DNA from: an uncultured Bacilli bacterium
GTDB lineage: Bacteria > Bacillota_I > Bacilli_A > RF39 > UBA660
Assembly: GCA_934162665.1 (NCBI GenBank)
Contig: CAKPJN010000001.1
Coordinates: 145,330 to 209,329, forward strand
DNA length: 64,000 bases
Reading direction: 5' to 3'
Positions 43,043 through 51,815 of this stretch are shown here, piece by piece. The notes under the pieces were generated by a model. The model was not told where the DNA came from. It saw nothing but the letters and a program-made list of their open reading frames with translations, and did no database searches. The position numbers and the translations under genes were made by a program. Positions within the stretch are counted from its first letter, which is position 1. Each line of letters starts with the position of its first letter.

Positions 43043-43436
43043 ATTGTTTTCTAATTACTTTTTTTATGTTTTTGTTTGTATATGTGTAGTTTTTTGCTTT
43101 ATAAGTTAAGTCTTTTTTTATTTTCTTTTTATGGTTATTATCAATAATTATTAGCTTTAATTTATTAAGATATAATTTTTTATTTATATTTTTTTCAATT
43201 TTTTCTAAAGCTTTTTTTATGGAAGGGGCTTTGTTGTTATAATATTTGTATTTATAGGCTATTCCTTGATCACTTCTATAAGGAATTATTTCTTTTAGAT
43301 ATATTTCATAGTTTTTATCTTTATAGTTTATACCGATACTTTCTATTATGGCTAGATTATTTAATTCTATATATTTTGGTATTTTTATAATAAATAAAGA
43401 TAATACTAAAATAGTTGCTATTACGATTCTTTTCAT
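43032..43436 (-). CDS. Short Ger(x)C-like germination protein
   Basis: 134 aa. N-terminal hydrophobic segment, then the start of the GerC family: YIELNNLAIIESIGINYKDKNYEIYLKEIIPYR near 22-54, YKYYNNKAPSIKKALEKI, LYLNKLKLIII. Ger(x)C proteins have 350-400 aa with three domains and a lipobox; here only the first domain remains and no lipobox is seen. Directly follows the GerA gene with a four-base overlap. Confidence 0.7.
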   Translation of the reverse strand: MKRIVIATILVLSLFIIKIPKYIELNNLAIIESIGINYKDKNYEIYLKEIIPYRSDQGIAYKYKYYNNKAPSIKKALEKIEKNINKKLYLNKLKLIIIDNNHKKKIKKDLTYKAKNYTYTNKNIKKVIRKQSNY

Positions 43437-44833
43437 TTGTATTTTCCTCTTATAGTGTTATTTGATAGAAGTGGATTCCTTAATTTTATATCATGATCAT
43501 GTTTTATGATTGTATCATTATTTTCTGTTTTAATGAATGGTACTAATGGTGCTAGATATGGTATATCAAATACTTTTATTTGTAATAATTTATAAATTAA
43601 TAAAGCTGTTCCAATAATTACACCATATATTCCTAAGAATGTTGCGAGTATTAAGAAAAATATTTTATAAATTCTAATTGCGTTTACTAATTCAAGTGAT
43701 GTAAATACTAAACCAGCAATTGATGATATCGCTATTATTATAATCATTATAGGTGAAACGATTCCAGCACTAACGGCGGCATCACCTAATATTAGCCCAC
43801 CTAAGATGGAAACTGCTGAATTACTAGTATTAGACATTCTTAAGTCTGATTCTTTTAATATTTCGAAGGCTATAATCATAAATAACGCTTCTAAATAGGC
43901 AGGAAATGGTACTGATGTTCTTCCAGCTTTTAACATTAATAAGAGATTAGTCGGGATTAAATCATAATTTCTAGTTGTTACTGAAATATATATGGCTGGG
44001 GTTAGAACCGCTATTAGGAAAGCTATTAATCTAATTATTCTAATAAAAGTTATATTACTTGGTTTTTGATAATAATCATCAACTGTATGAAAATAATCAA
44101 GAAAAAAGTTTGGTAAAATAATAACGTATGGACTCATGTCTACTAGTATTACTACTTTTCCTTCTAAAAGGGCCATACATGATTTATCTGGTCGTTCGCT
44201 CATCATTACGGTTGGAAAAAAAGTGTTTCTATATTCTAAATTTCTTTTTAAATAGCTTGAATCAATAATTCCGTCGATATCAATCAGTTTTAATTGTTTC
44301 TTAATTTTCTTTACTATGTCTTTTTTTACTATATTATTCATATATAATATACCAATTTTTGTTTTAGTATTTCTTCCTATTTCCATATCTTCACAACGAA
44401 GATCTGTTGTTTTAATTCTTCTCCTGATTAGTCCTAAGTTAGTGTTGAAGTTTTCACTAAAAGAATCTTTAGGCCCAGTTAAAGATAATTCACTTGTGAT
44501 ATCCGTAATACCTCTTTCTAAGGTTGCTTTTACTTCTATTGCGTAATTGTAATAAGGAGTTATTATTACTAAAAAACCTTTATTTACATATTCTAGTATT
44601 TCTTTGTTTTTAATTTTTAATATATTAGTATCTGGTAGATGATTTTCTAGTGTTTTTAGATCTTTTTTTCTAAGTTTTATTAATTGTCTTAAAATAAAAT
44701 CATTAATATTATCTGTGCTGGTTAATACCTCATTGAATAATAATGTAATGGTGGTATCAGTTATTTTTAATGTTTTAAAAATATAATCTTTTGAGATTGA
44801 GGTCTTTTTCTTTAACTTTTTTATTATAGACAT
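43433..44833 (-). CDS. GerA-family spore germination receptor subunit
   Basis: 466 aa. The GerA soluble domain (about 1-220) includes LRRRIKTTDLRCEDMEIG near 130-147 and GIIDSSYLKR near 185; the membrane part (240-430) includes LLEGKVVILVDMSPYVIILPNFFLDYF near 228-255 and SILGGLILGDAAVSAGIVSP near 345-364, both strongly conserved. Senses germinants in the inner spore membrane with GerB and GerC partners. No GerB permease is next to it. Implies an endospore former or recent descent from one. Confidence 0.9.
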   Translation of the reverse strand: MSIIKKLKKKTSISKDYIFKTLKITDTTITLLFNEVLTSTDNINDFILRQLIKLRKKDLKTLENHLPDTNILKIKNKEILEYVNKGFLVIITPYYNYAIEVKATLERGITDITSELSLTGPKDSFSENFNTNLGLIRRRIKTTDLRCEDMEIGRNTKTKIGILYMNNIVKKDIVKKIKKQLKLIDIDGIIDSSYLKRNLEYRNTFFPTVMMSERPDKSCMALLEGKVVILVDMSPYVIILPNFFLDYFHTVDDYYQKPSNITFIRIIRLIAFLIAVLTPAIYISVTTRNYDLIPTNLLLMLKAGRTSVPFPAYLEALFMIIAFEILKESDLRMSNTSNSAVSILGGLILGDAAVSAGIVSPIMIIIIAISSIAGLVFTSLELVNAIRIYKIFFLILATFLGIYGVIIGTALLIYKLLQIKVFDIPYLAPLVPFIKTENNDTIIKHDHDIKLRNPLLSNNTIRGKYK

Positions 44834-44909
44834 AGTATCACCATTATTATTATGTAAAAACGTTTAATTTTTATGTATGTTTTGTTATAATTAAAAAAGA
44901 GGTAATTGT

Positions 44910-46136
44910 ATGCAAGTAAAAATAGAAAAATTAGATAATTTTGGTAGAGGAATTACATGGATTAATGATAAAATTTGTTTTATACCTGATACTTTGCCAG
45001 GTGAAGTCGTAGATATATCGGTTGTTGCTACTAAGAAGAAGTATTTACTAGGTGAAGTTTTAAGTTATATTAAAAAATCTGACTCTAGAGAAATACCTAA
45101 ATGCAGGTATTATGATGTTTGTGGTGGTTGTAGTATGATGCATATGAGTTATGAGGTTGAAAATAAGTTTAAACACCAAAAGGTTTGCGAATTATTAGAA
45201 AAGTTTACTGATAAGTCTAGTGAATTAGTTAAGCCTTGTGAGGCGTTAGAAAGAGTTTATTATAGAAATAAAATCGTTCTTCATTCGTCTAATAATAAAT
45301 TAGGATTATATAAAGAAGATACTAATGAACTAGTTCCTATTGATAAATGTATTTTAGTTAATGATAAGATTAATAAGATAATAGAATTTTTAAATAAGAC
45401 TGATTTAGGTGGAAATATATTTAAAGCAATGATTAGAGTGGGTAATGTAACTAATAAAGTTATTTTAGAAATAGATGGTGATATAGATGATTATTATCAA
45501 TTGTTAGAATTGGTTAATGTTTTGATTATCAATGGAAAAGTAATTAGTAAAAATAATAAAATCACATCGGTAATTGGTAATAAAAAATATTTAGTTTCAG
45601 CTCGTTCTTTTTTTCAAGTTAATTCTTATTTAACAAAGAAATTATATGATGAGGTATATTCTATTGTTAAGGATAAAAAGAGTAAAAGAGTATTAGATCT
45701 ATATTGTGGTACTGGTACTATTGGAATATATATTAGTGATTTAGTGGATGAAGTGGTTGGCATTGAAGTGGTAGAAGATGCTATTATTGATGCAAATAGT
45801 AATAAAAGAATTAATAATTCTAAAAATGTATCTTTTATGAGAGGAAAAGTAGAAGATATTATCAATAATATAGATAGAAGTTATGATACTATTATTGTAG
45901 ATCCACCTAGAAGTGGTTTAGATGGTAAAGTTGTTTCTAATATATTAAAAATATCACCTAAGACTTTAATTTATGTTTCATGTGATCCAGTTACTTTAAT
46001 GAGAGATATTAATTTACTTGCTGGTAAATATGATTTGGAATATATTAAGCCATTTAATATGTTTCCAAATACTTATCACGTTGAATGTGTCGCAGCATTA
46101 TATCGAAGAGAATCTAAAAAAATGATATTAAATTAA
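44910..46136 (+). CDS. rlmD: 23S rRNA (uracil-5-)-methyltransferase, RlmD/RumA type
   Basis: 408 aa. N-terminal TRAM-like barrel, iron-sulfur cysteines CRYYDVCGGCSMMHM near 67-81, SAM motif VLDLYCGTGTIGIYISD near 262-278, IIVDPPRSGLDGK near 329-341, and catalytic Cys in VSCDPVTL near 357-364. Single-strand start after AAAGAGGT. It is divergent from gerA. Confidence 0.93.
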   Translation: MQVKIEKLDNFGRGITWINDKICFIPDTLPGEVVDISVVATKKKYLLGEVLSYIKKSDSREIPKCRYYDVCGGCSMMHMSYEVENKFKHQKVCELLEKFTDKSSELVKPCEALERVYYRNKIVLHSSNNKLGLYKEDTNELVPIDKCILVNDKINKIIEFLNKTDLGGNIFKAMIRVGNVTNKVILEIDGDIDDYYQLLELVNVLIINGKVISKNNKITSVIGNKKYLVSARSFFQVNSYLTKKLYDEVYSIVKDKKSKRVLDLYCGTGTIGIYISDLVDEVVGIEVVEDAIIDANSNKRINNSKNVSFMRGKVEDIINNIDRSYDTIIVDPPRSGLDGKVVSNILKISPKTLIYVSCDPVTLMRDINLLAGKYDLEYIKPFNMFPNTYHVECVAALYRRESKKMILN

Positions 46137-46179
46137 TAAAATGAAAAAATAAATATTTTTTATTAAGTAGGTGATAAGG

Positions 46180-47043
46180 ATGATTAGTAAAAAGAAAATT
46201 GATGAAGCATTTGAATTTTATAATATAGAAAAAGCATATAAAGAAAAATGTTATAGGTGTGCTGAAAAGATAAATCAAAGTGAATATTATGGAAAGTTAT
46301 TTAATGATGTATATAATACTTTATATTGTGATGATTTTAATAAAATAAAAGAATTATGGAATGTAAAAGATATTAATGAATTATTCGGAAATAATGTAAA
46401 TCCATTTTTAACAAATTTAATGATAATACTAGGTTATGAATTACATAGAAATAATATTGATAATTACAAATTAGATATAAATCAAGTTAATATTCATAAA
46501 AATAGGGTAAAAGAATGTTTTGAGAGTGACTTAATATATAGAAATTATGATGGAGTAAGAATATCACAAATGTTATGGGCAGTATATTTTATTAGAGTTA
46601 GAATTATAGAAATAGGAAGATTACAATATGAATATGAGAGTACAGAAAAAAATATTTCTATAATAAAAATTCATATACCAAAAGGCAAAAAATTAGATTT
46701 AATCGAAGTAAAGGATTCAATAAAAGAATCCCAAAATAAAATAAAACAAATATATGGTTTAGATAAAATTAAATATATCTGTAATTCATGGTTATTAAGT
46801 AATCAAATTTATAATATAGTTGAAAAAAATTCGAATATTTTCCTTTTTCACAATTTATTTGATATTAGGGATGGAGAAGATTGTATTAATGATATTATGA
46901 ATTTTGTATATGGAGTAAACCAGTGTAGTGATTATAAAGAATTATCTGAAAATACAACATTGCAAAAGAAAATAAAAGAAAGTTTAATAAATAATCAGAA
47001 GTTTTATTTAGGCTTAGGTGTTTTAAAAAAAGAAATTTATTAA
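46180..47043 (+). CDS. Acyltransferase-domain protein (GNAT-like, DUF5596 type)
   Basis: 287 aa from the ATG after AGGTGATAAGG. N-terminal helical NAT-like domain, C-terminal half with IGRLQYEYES near 147-156, IKIHIPKGKKLDLIEVKDSI near 162-181 and YICNSWLLSNQIYNIVEKNSNIFLFHNLF near 197-225, which is the layout of the GNAT_C acyltransferase-like family. Substrate unknown. Downstream is a strip of gene remnants. Confidence 0.7.
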   Translation: MISKKKIDEAFEFYNIEKAYKEKCYRCAEKINQSEYYGKLFNDVYNTLYCDDFNKIKELWNVKDINELFGNNVNPFLTNLMIILGYELHRNNIDNYKLDINQVNIHKNRVKECFESDLIYRNYDGVRISQMLWAVYFIRVRIIEIGRLQYEYESTEKNISIIKIHIPKGKKLDLIEVKDSIKESQNKIKQIYGLDKIKYICNSWLLSNQIYNIVEKNSNIFLFHNLFDIRDGEDCINDIMNFVYGVNQCSDYKELSENTTLQKKIKESLINNQKFYLGLGVLKKEIY

Positions 47044-47393
47044 AACCAAAGAATATTATAAATATAGATGTTAGATTAAAAATTGATATAGTTATAAAAA
47101 GAACACATTATGTAATGGAAAAAAAGTAATTTCTTTTATATTGTTAAAAATGTTTAGTATATATATGTATATTTGATAAGGCAATTTATGAGTAAAAATT
47201 TAATTAAAAATGAAAACAATATTATTTTTTATGAAGATGAAAATGGTAAAATGCATAAAGAATTAAAAAACAAGGTAAGAGTAGAAGTAGAAAATTGATA
47301 TATACATAATAAACATTCAACCATTAAGAGTACTTATTATGTAGTAGTCAGTTATACTTAAACATATAAAAAGCAACTATTCATAATTAGCGA
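47044..47393. other. Non-coding stretch with a 36-codon frame
   Basis: No convincing gene. A 36-codon frame at 47188-47298 (MSKNLIKNENNII...) ends in TGA, and the same frame goes on with YIHNKHST, which looks like further decayed coding sequence. No ribosome-binding site of normal form precedes it. Confidence 0.4.
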
Positions 47394-47435
47394 ACACCGC
47401 ATGTTGAATGTGTGTCAGTACTAGTTCTAAGATAA
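47394..47435 (+). pseudogene. C-terminal scrap of a second RlmD-type methyltransferase
   Basis: Reads TPHVECVSVLVLR then TAA. TPHVE(C/T)V with the chain ending a few residues later is the C-terminus of RlmD/RumA proteins (the intact copy here ends TYHVECVAALYRR...). Nothing upstream in frame matches the rest of the protein. Confidence 0.6.
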
Positions 47436-47579
47436 ATCTCAAAAGTCCTTATGAATTAGTAATAAATCAGTATAGTATATAATAAGGCAAAATCAACAGT
47501 TAATGAGTGTATAAGGAATATTTATGAAGAAAATGAATTACATCATCTGGTACAATGAGAAAAGGTGGTGATGATTAAT

Positions 47580-47810
47580 ATGATTTTAGATTGTGAAATT
47601 GTAAGGGAAGATATTTTAAAGAACTCTATAATTGTTGATGTTGATATAAATTATAAAGATGGAAAATTAGTTGGAAATGTTAATTATGATAGAGTAGATA
47701 AAAGCAACTACATTACAAAAGTTCCTGGAGGGATAGGATTAATTACTACTGCAGTTTTTATAGAGAATATATTAAATTGTTATTATTTGAATAATGAGAT
47801 ATTAGATTAA
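47580..47810 (+). pseudogene. C-terminal fragment of FolD
   Basis: 77 aa. DGKLVGNVNYDRVDKS followed by YITKVPGGIGLITTAVFIENIL is the last third of methylenetetrahydrofolate dehydrogenase/cyclohydrolase (family GDVDFD..., TPVPGGVGPMT). The catalytic domain and most of the NADP fold are missing. GGTGGTGATG in front could let it be translated, but it cannot be an active enzyme. Confidence 0.75.
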
Positions 47811-47822
47811 TTAATATGCTAC

Positions 47823-47851
47823 TTGACAAATTAGATATACTTTTGTATAAC
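47823..47851 (+). promoter_or_regulatory. Promoter for the 65-aa membrane protein
   Basis: TTGACA (47823-47828) and TATAAC (47846-47851), spacer 17, followed by GGAGG at 47866. Confidence 0.7.
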
Positions 47852-47876
47852 ATAAATATGTTACAGGAGGCTTCGC

Positions 47877-48074
47877 ATGAAAAAAAGTACTATAAGAAAT
47901 ATTGCTATTGGTACAAGTGCAATTGGGGTAATTGCAGGTGGGATTGCAATTATAAGAAGATATAAGGGTTTATCTATGGTAACTGAATATTATTTTGGAT
48001 CATATGATAATAATTATGAAAACAAAAAAGATAATAGTGAACAAAGCGTAAGAAAATATACTAAGTTAAAGTAG
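47877..48074 (+). CDS. Small membrane protein
   Basis: 65 aa. Short basic start, one hydrophobic helix (about 8-26, NIAIGTSAIGVIAGGIAII), then a Tyr/Asn-rich tail. Good promoter and ribosome-binding site. Family not recognised. Convergent with the ZIP gene with a 14-base overlap of the ends. Confidence 0.7.
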   Translation: MKKSTIRNIAIGTSAIGVIAGGIAIIRRYKGLSMVTEYYFGSYDNNYENKKDNSEQSVRKYTKLK

Positions 48075-48810
48075 TAGTACAAATAATCATTATTAATATA
48101 CCTATAAGAAAAGATATAAATGTTAAACTTTTCTTTTTATATTCTATTGAATTTGGCAATAACTCGTATATTGAAATATGAATCATTATACCAGCTGTTA
48201 TCGCTAAAATAATTCCTAGTATTAAGTCATTTATATATTTTTTTAGAAAAATATATGCAAGTATAGCTCCAAATAATTCTGAAAATCCTGATATAAATGT
48301 ATACCACCATGCTTTTTTCTTACTTTTTGTTGAGTAATAAATTGGTATAGCTATTGATATTCCCTCTGGTATGTTATGGAGAGCAATAGCAAGCGATAAA
48401 GTTATTCCTAATGCTTTATTATTTGATGTAGATAAAAATGTAGTTATTCCTTCTGGTATATTATGAAGCATTAGTACAATTATAGAAATGATTCCTAATT
48501 TATATAGATTGTTTTTTGTTATTTTTGTTTCGACGCCTTTATCTATATATATAGAAAATAAAACTCCTAACACAATAAAAATAAAAGTAATTAAAAAACT
48601 AGGAATGGTATAAAATCTAGAATTTATTAAAGCTGTACTTTCTGGTATTAGTGAAAATATTGATATACATATCATTACACCACTAGAAAATGCAAGACAT
48701 GCTGGAATTATCTTGTTTTCTTTAGTTTTTAAATAAATTGGTAATACTCCTATCATAGTAGTTGCTCCTGCTAGGAAAGTTATTAAAAAGCTAAATGTAA
48801 TATTATTCAT
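48061..48810 (-). CDS. ZIP-family metal transporter
   Basis: 249 aa. Eight hydrophobic helices; the two metal-site helices are present as LHNIPEGITTF near 115-125 and ALHNIPEGISIAIPIYY near 143-159, the ZupT/GufA signature. Imports Zn or other divalent metals across the cytoplasmic membrane. ATG lies 54 bases from queH in the divergent direction. Confidence 0.93.
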   Translation of the reverse strand: MNNITFSFLITFLAGATTMIGVLPIYLKTKENKIIPACLAFSSGVMICISIFSLIPESTALINSRFYTIPSFLITFIFIVLGVLFSIYIDKGVETKITKNNLYKLGIISIIVLMLHNIPEGITTFLSTSNNKALGITLSLAIALHNIPEGISIAIPIYYSTKSKKKAWWYTFISGFSELFGAILAYIFLKKYINDLILGIILAITAGIMIHISIYELLPNSIEYKKKSLTFISFLIGILIMIICTTTLT

Positions 48811-48881
48811 AGTAAATATTATGTTTTTTCTTACTTGTTAATTCCAAATATGTTATAATATCTGTGAAAGAGATGGGTAGT

Positions 48882-49475
48882 ATGAATTATAATTTAATTA
48901 TGCAAGAACAATTAAAACATGTGAAAGAAGGTTCAACATTATTGTTGCATGCTTGTTGTGCACCTTGTTCTTCTACTGTTTTAGAACTTTTAGGAAATAC
49001 TTTTAAAATTACTATTTTATTTTACAATCCAAACATCACAGATGAAGATGAATATTTAATGAGACTTAATGAATTAAAAAAGTTTATCTCTAAGTTTAAA
49101 ACTAAGTATGAAATTTCTATTATTGATGGAAGATATGTTCCAGATGAATTTTTTAATATTTCAAAAGGATTAGAAGACACTAAAGAAAGAGGTCCAAGAT
49201 GTTTTAAATGTTATAAGTTACGATTAGAGGAGACTGCTAGGGTGGCAGATGAAAATAATTTTGATTATTTTGCGACGACACTTACTTTAAGCCCATATAA
49301 AAATAGTGATTGGGTTAATACTATTGGTGAAGATTTAAATAAAGAATATAAATCTCAATATTTGTATTCTGATTTTAAAAAGAATAATGGTTATAAAAGA
49401 AGTATAGAACTTTCTTCTATTTATAATCTTTATAGACAAAATTATTGTGGATGTATATATTCTAAAAGAAATTAA
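48882..49475 (+). CDS. queH: Epoxyqueuosine reductase QueH
   Basis: 197 aa. LLLHACCAPCSS near 20-31 (Cys25, Cys26, Cys29), ITILFYNPNI, RGPRCFKCYKLRLEETA near 107-123, TTLTLSPYKN and the C-terminal YCGCIYS. Last step of tRNA queuosine synthesis. ATG 48882 follows GATGGGTAG; a GTG at 48864 is in frame upstream. No other que genes nearby. Confidence 0.92.
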   Translation: MNYNLIMQEQLKHVKEGSTLLLHACCAPCSSTVLELLGNTFKITILFYNPNITDEDEYLMRLNELKKFISKFKTKYEISIIDGRYVPDEFFNISKGLEDTKERGPRCFKCYKLRLEETARVADENNFDYFATTLTLSPYKNSDWVNTIGEDLNKEYKSQYLYSDFKKNNGYKRSIELSSIYNLYRQNYCGCIYSKRN

Positions 49476-49546
49476 TTTTGTTTTTAATTATATTGTTTAT
49501 TTTCTTATAATAAACTATAATATAAGTATATAAAGGAAGTGATTTT

Positions 49547-50851
49547 ATGAAGTATTATTGTATAGGTATTAAAGGAACAGGAATGAGTACACTTGCTCAA
49601 ATTCTTAGTGACTTAGGAAATGAAGTTAGTGGTTATGATGATGCAAAATCGTACAAATTTACACAAGAAGGATTAGAAAAGAGAAACATTCCAATTTATT
49701 ATGATCATAATCATGAAATAGATCCTGATACTATTGTTACTTATAGTGTAGCATTTAATTTAGAACATCCAGAAATTAAAAGAGTAAAAGAATTAGGACT
49801 AACTATAAAAAAGTATAATGAAATTATGGGCGACGTTATTGATATGTTTTCATCAATTGGAGTTAGTGGAACTCATGGTAAAACAACGACATCTTCTTTA
49901 ATTCGTCATATGTTAGAAAATACACTAGGTGTTAATTATTTTATTGGAGCAGGTGATGGTAAGGCTTCTTTAGATAATAAATATTTTGTAGTTGAGAGTG
50001 ATGAATTTAATCGTCATTTTCTAGCGTATCGCCCAATGTATTCAGTTATTACTAATATAGAAGAAGAACATATGGAAATATATAAAGATATTGATGATAT
50101 TCGTAATACGTTTTCACAATTTGCCAATCAAACTAAAAAGTTAGTTGTTGCTAACGGAGATAATTTAGAAGTTAGAAAAATTGATTATAAAATACCGGTT
50201 TTATTTTATGGATTTAATGATAATAACGATATTGTTATAAAAAATATGGAGCTTTTAGAATCTGGGTCAAAATTTGATTTATATATAAAGGGAAATTTGT
50301 TTGGACACTTTGATTTACCTTTATATGGAAAACATATGGTAATGGATGCTGCTGCCAGTATTGTTATAGCTAAAGAGTTAGGTCTTAGCTATGAAAAAAT
50401 TCATGAATTATTAATGACATTTCATAATGCTAAAAGACGATTTGCTATAGAACAAGTAAATGACACAATAATTGTTGATGATTATGCACATCATCCTACA
50501 GAAATTAAGGTTACTTTAGAGGCTGTTAGACAGAAGTATCCTAATAAGAGATTAGTAGTTGTGTTTAAACCAAATACTTATTCTAGAACAAAGGACTTTT
50601 TGGATGAATTTGTTGATGCACTTTCTGTTGCAGATATGACATATCTTACTGAGATTGATTGTAACAGAGAAAAACAAAGTGATTATCCTGGAGTTAGTTC
50701 ACAGTTAATTATTTCAAAATTAGAACATGGTGATATTATTAGTGAGGATAGTATTGATAAACTTAAAGATGAAAAAAATAGTGTAGTATGTTTTATGGGA
50801 TGTGCTTATGTTGATTCACTTATTTCTAAATTTAGAGAGCTTATAAAATAA
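49547..50851 (+). CDS. murC: UDP-N-acetylmuramate-L-alanine ligase
   Basis: 434 aa. Adds L-Ala to UDP-MurNAc in peptidoglycan synthesis. N-terminal GIKGTGMSTLA near 7-17, P-loop GVSGTHGKTTT near 105-115, ESDEFNRHFL near 150-159, DDYAHHPTEI near 318-327, and FKPNTYSRTKDFLDEF near 345-360. AAGTGAT precedes ATG. A short AAGCTC/GAGCTT hairpin with T run follows the stop. Confidence 0.95.
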   Translation: MKYYCIGIKGTGMSTLAQILSDLGNEVSGYDDAKSYKFTQEGLEKRNIPIYYDHNHEIDPDTIVTYSVAFNLEHPEIKRVKELGLTIKKYNEIMGDVIDMFSSIGVSGTHGKTTTSSLIRHMLENTLGVNYFIGAGDGKASLDNKYFVVESDEFNRHFLAYRPMYSVITNIEEEHMEIYKDIDDIRNTFSQFANQTKKLVVANGDNLEVRKIDYKIPVLFYGFNDNNDIVIKNMELLESGSKFDLYIKGNLFGHFDLPLYGKHMVMDAAASIVIAKELGLSYEKIHELLMTFHNAKRRFAIEQVNDTIIVDDYAHHPTEIKVTLEAVRQKYPNKRLVVVFKPNTYSRTKDFLDEFVDALSVADMTYLTEIDCNREKQSDYPGVSSQLIISKLEHGDIISEDSIDKLKDEKNSVVCFMGCAYVDSLISKFRELIK

Positions 50852-51152
50852 GCTCTTTTTTCTTTCCCATAATTTCCCATTTTCTTTTCATAATAGCAAC
50901 ACATTTTTATTTTATACTTGATATATCAAAGGAGGAATGATAAATAGAATTTAAAGGTTAAATAAATTAATATTAAATCCTAGAAATACAAGAATTCGAC
51001 AGGAATAAAAAATATAATGTTATTGTACAAAGGAGATGATTAATAATAGGGAGAATATTTATTTGAATGAATTGTATATTGAAAGGAGTGATTAGTATAA
51101 GAATATAGAGAAATATATAAAATAGTGATATACTATTGGTAGGTGAAGTATA
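50852..51152. promoter_or_regulatory. Untranslated leader of the two-component operon with three SD-like blocks
   Basis: After the murC terminator (GAGCTTATAAAATAAGCTC, T run) there is a promoter-like TATACTTGATAT stretch. Then three similar blocks follow: AAAGGAGGAATGATAAATAG (50930), AAAGGAGATGATTAATAATA (51030) and AAAGGAGTGATTAGTATAAG (51083). Each looks like a ribosome-binding site with a lost or tiny reading frame. The true start of the response regulator uses AGGTGAAG at 51141. Confidence 0.5.
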
Positions 51153-51815
51153 ATGTATACGATTTGTTATGTTGAAGATGAAGCAGATCTTTCCATTCTT
51201 ATAAAAACTTATTTAGAAAAAGCTGGTTATAAAGTAATCACTTTTGCCAAAGGCAATGACGCAATTGATTATATTGGCAACAAAGTTGATTTATGGATTT
51301 TAGATATTATGTTAGGAGATGATGTTAATGGTTATGATGTAATCAAGGCTATTCGAGAAAAAGACTTAACAGTTCCAGTAATATTTACATCAGCTAGAGA
51401 TCAAGACCTAGATAAAATATTGGGACTTGAACTCGGTAGTGACGATTACATAACGAAGCCTTATTCTAGTAAAGAACTCGTTTTACGTGTTAATAATATT
51501 ATTAAGCGAGTTTATAAAGATTCTGTTAGTAATAATACAATTAAATATGAAGACTATAGTATTGATAGTGAAAAAAGAGTTGTAACAAAAACTAATCATG
51601 AGATTAGACTTACAACATTAGAATTTGATTTATTGTTATTGTTTCTAAATAATTTAAATAAAAGTTTTTCAAGGGAAGAAATATTAAACTCTGTTTGGGG
51701 AAATGATTATTTTGGTAGTGATAGAGTAGTTGATGATTTAGTTAGAAGACTTAGAAAAAAAATGCCTAAATTAAATTTAACTGCTATTTATGGATATGGG
51801 TATAGATTATCATGA
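51153..51815 (+). CDS. OmpR-family response regulator
   Basis: 220 aa. Receiver domain with acidic pair ED near 7-8, phosphoacceptor Asp about 51 (LWILDIMLG), Thr/Ser 78 (FTSARD) and Lys about 100 (ITKPYSSKEL); C-terminal winged helix ending SDRVVDDLVRRLRKKMP...IYGYGYRL. The stop overlaps the kinase start by four bases (ATGA). Target genes unknown. Confidence 0.93.
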   Translation: MYTICYVEDEADLSILIKTYLEKAGYKVITFAKGNDAIDYIGNKVDLWILDIMLGDDVNGYDVIKAIREKDLTVPVIFTSARDQDLDKILGLELGSDDYITKPYSSKELVLRVNNIIKRVYKDSVSNNTIKYEDYSIDSEKRVVTKTNHEIRLTTLEFDLLLLFLNNLNKSFSREEILNSVWGNDYFGSDRVVDDLVRRLRKKMPKLNLTAIYGYGYRLS

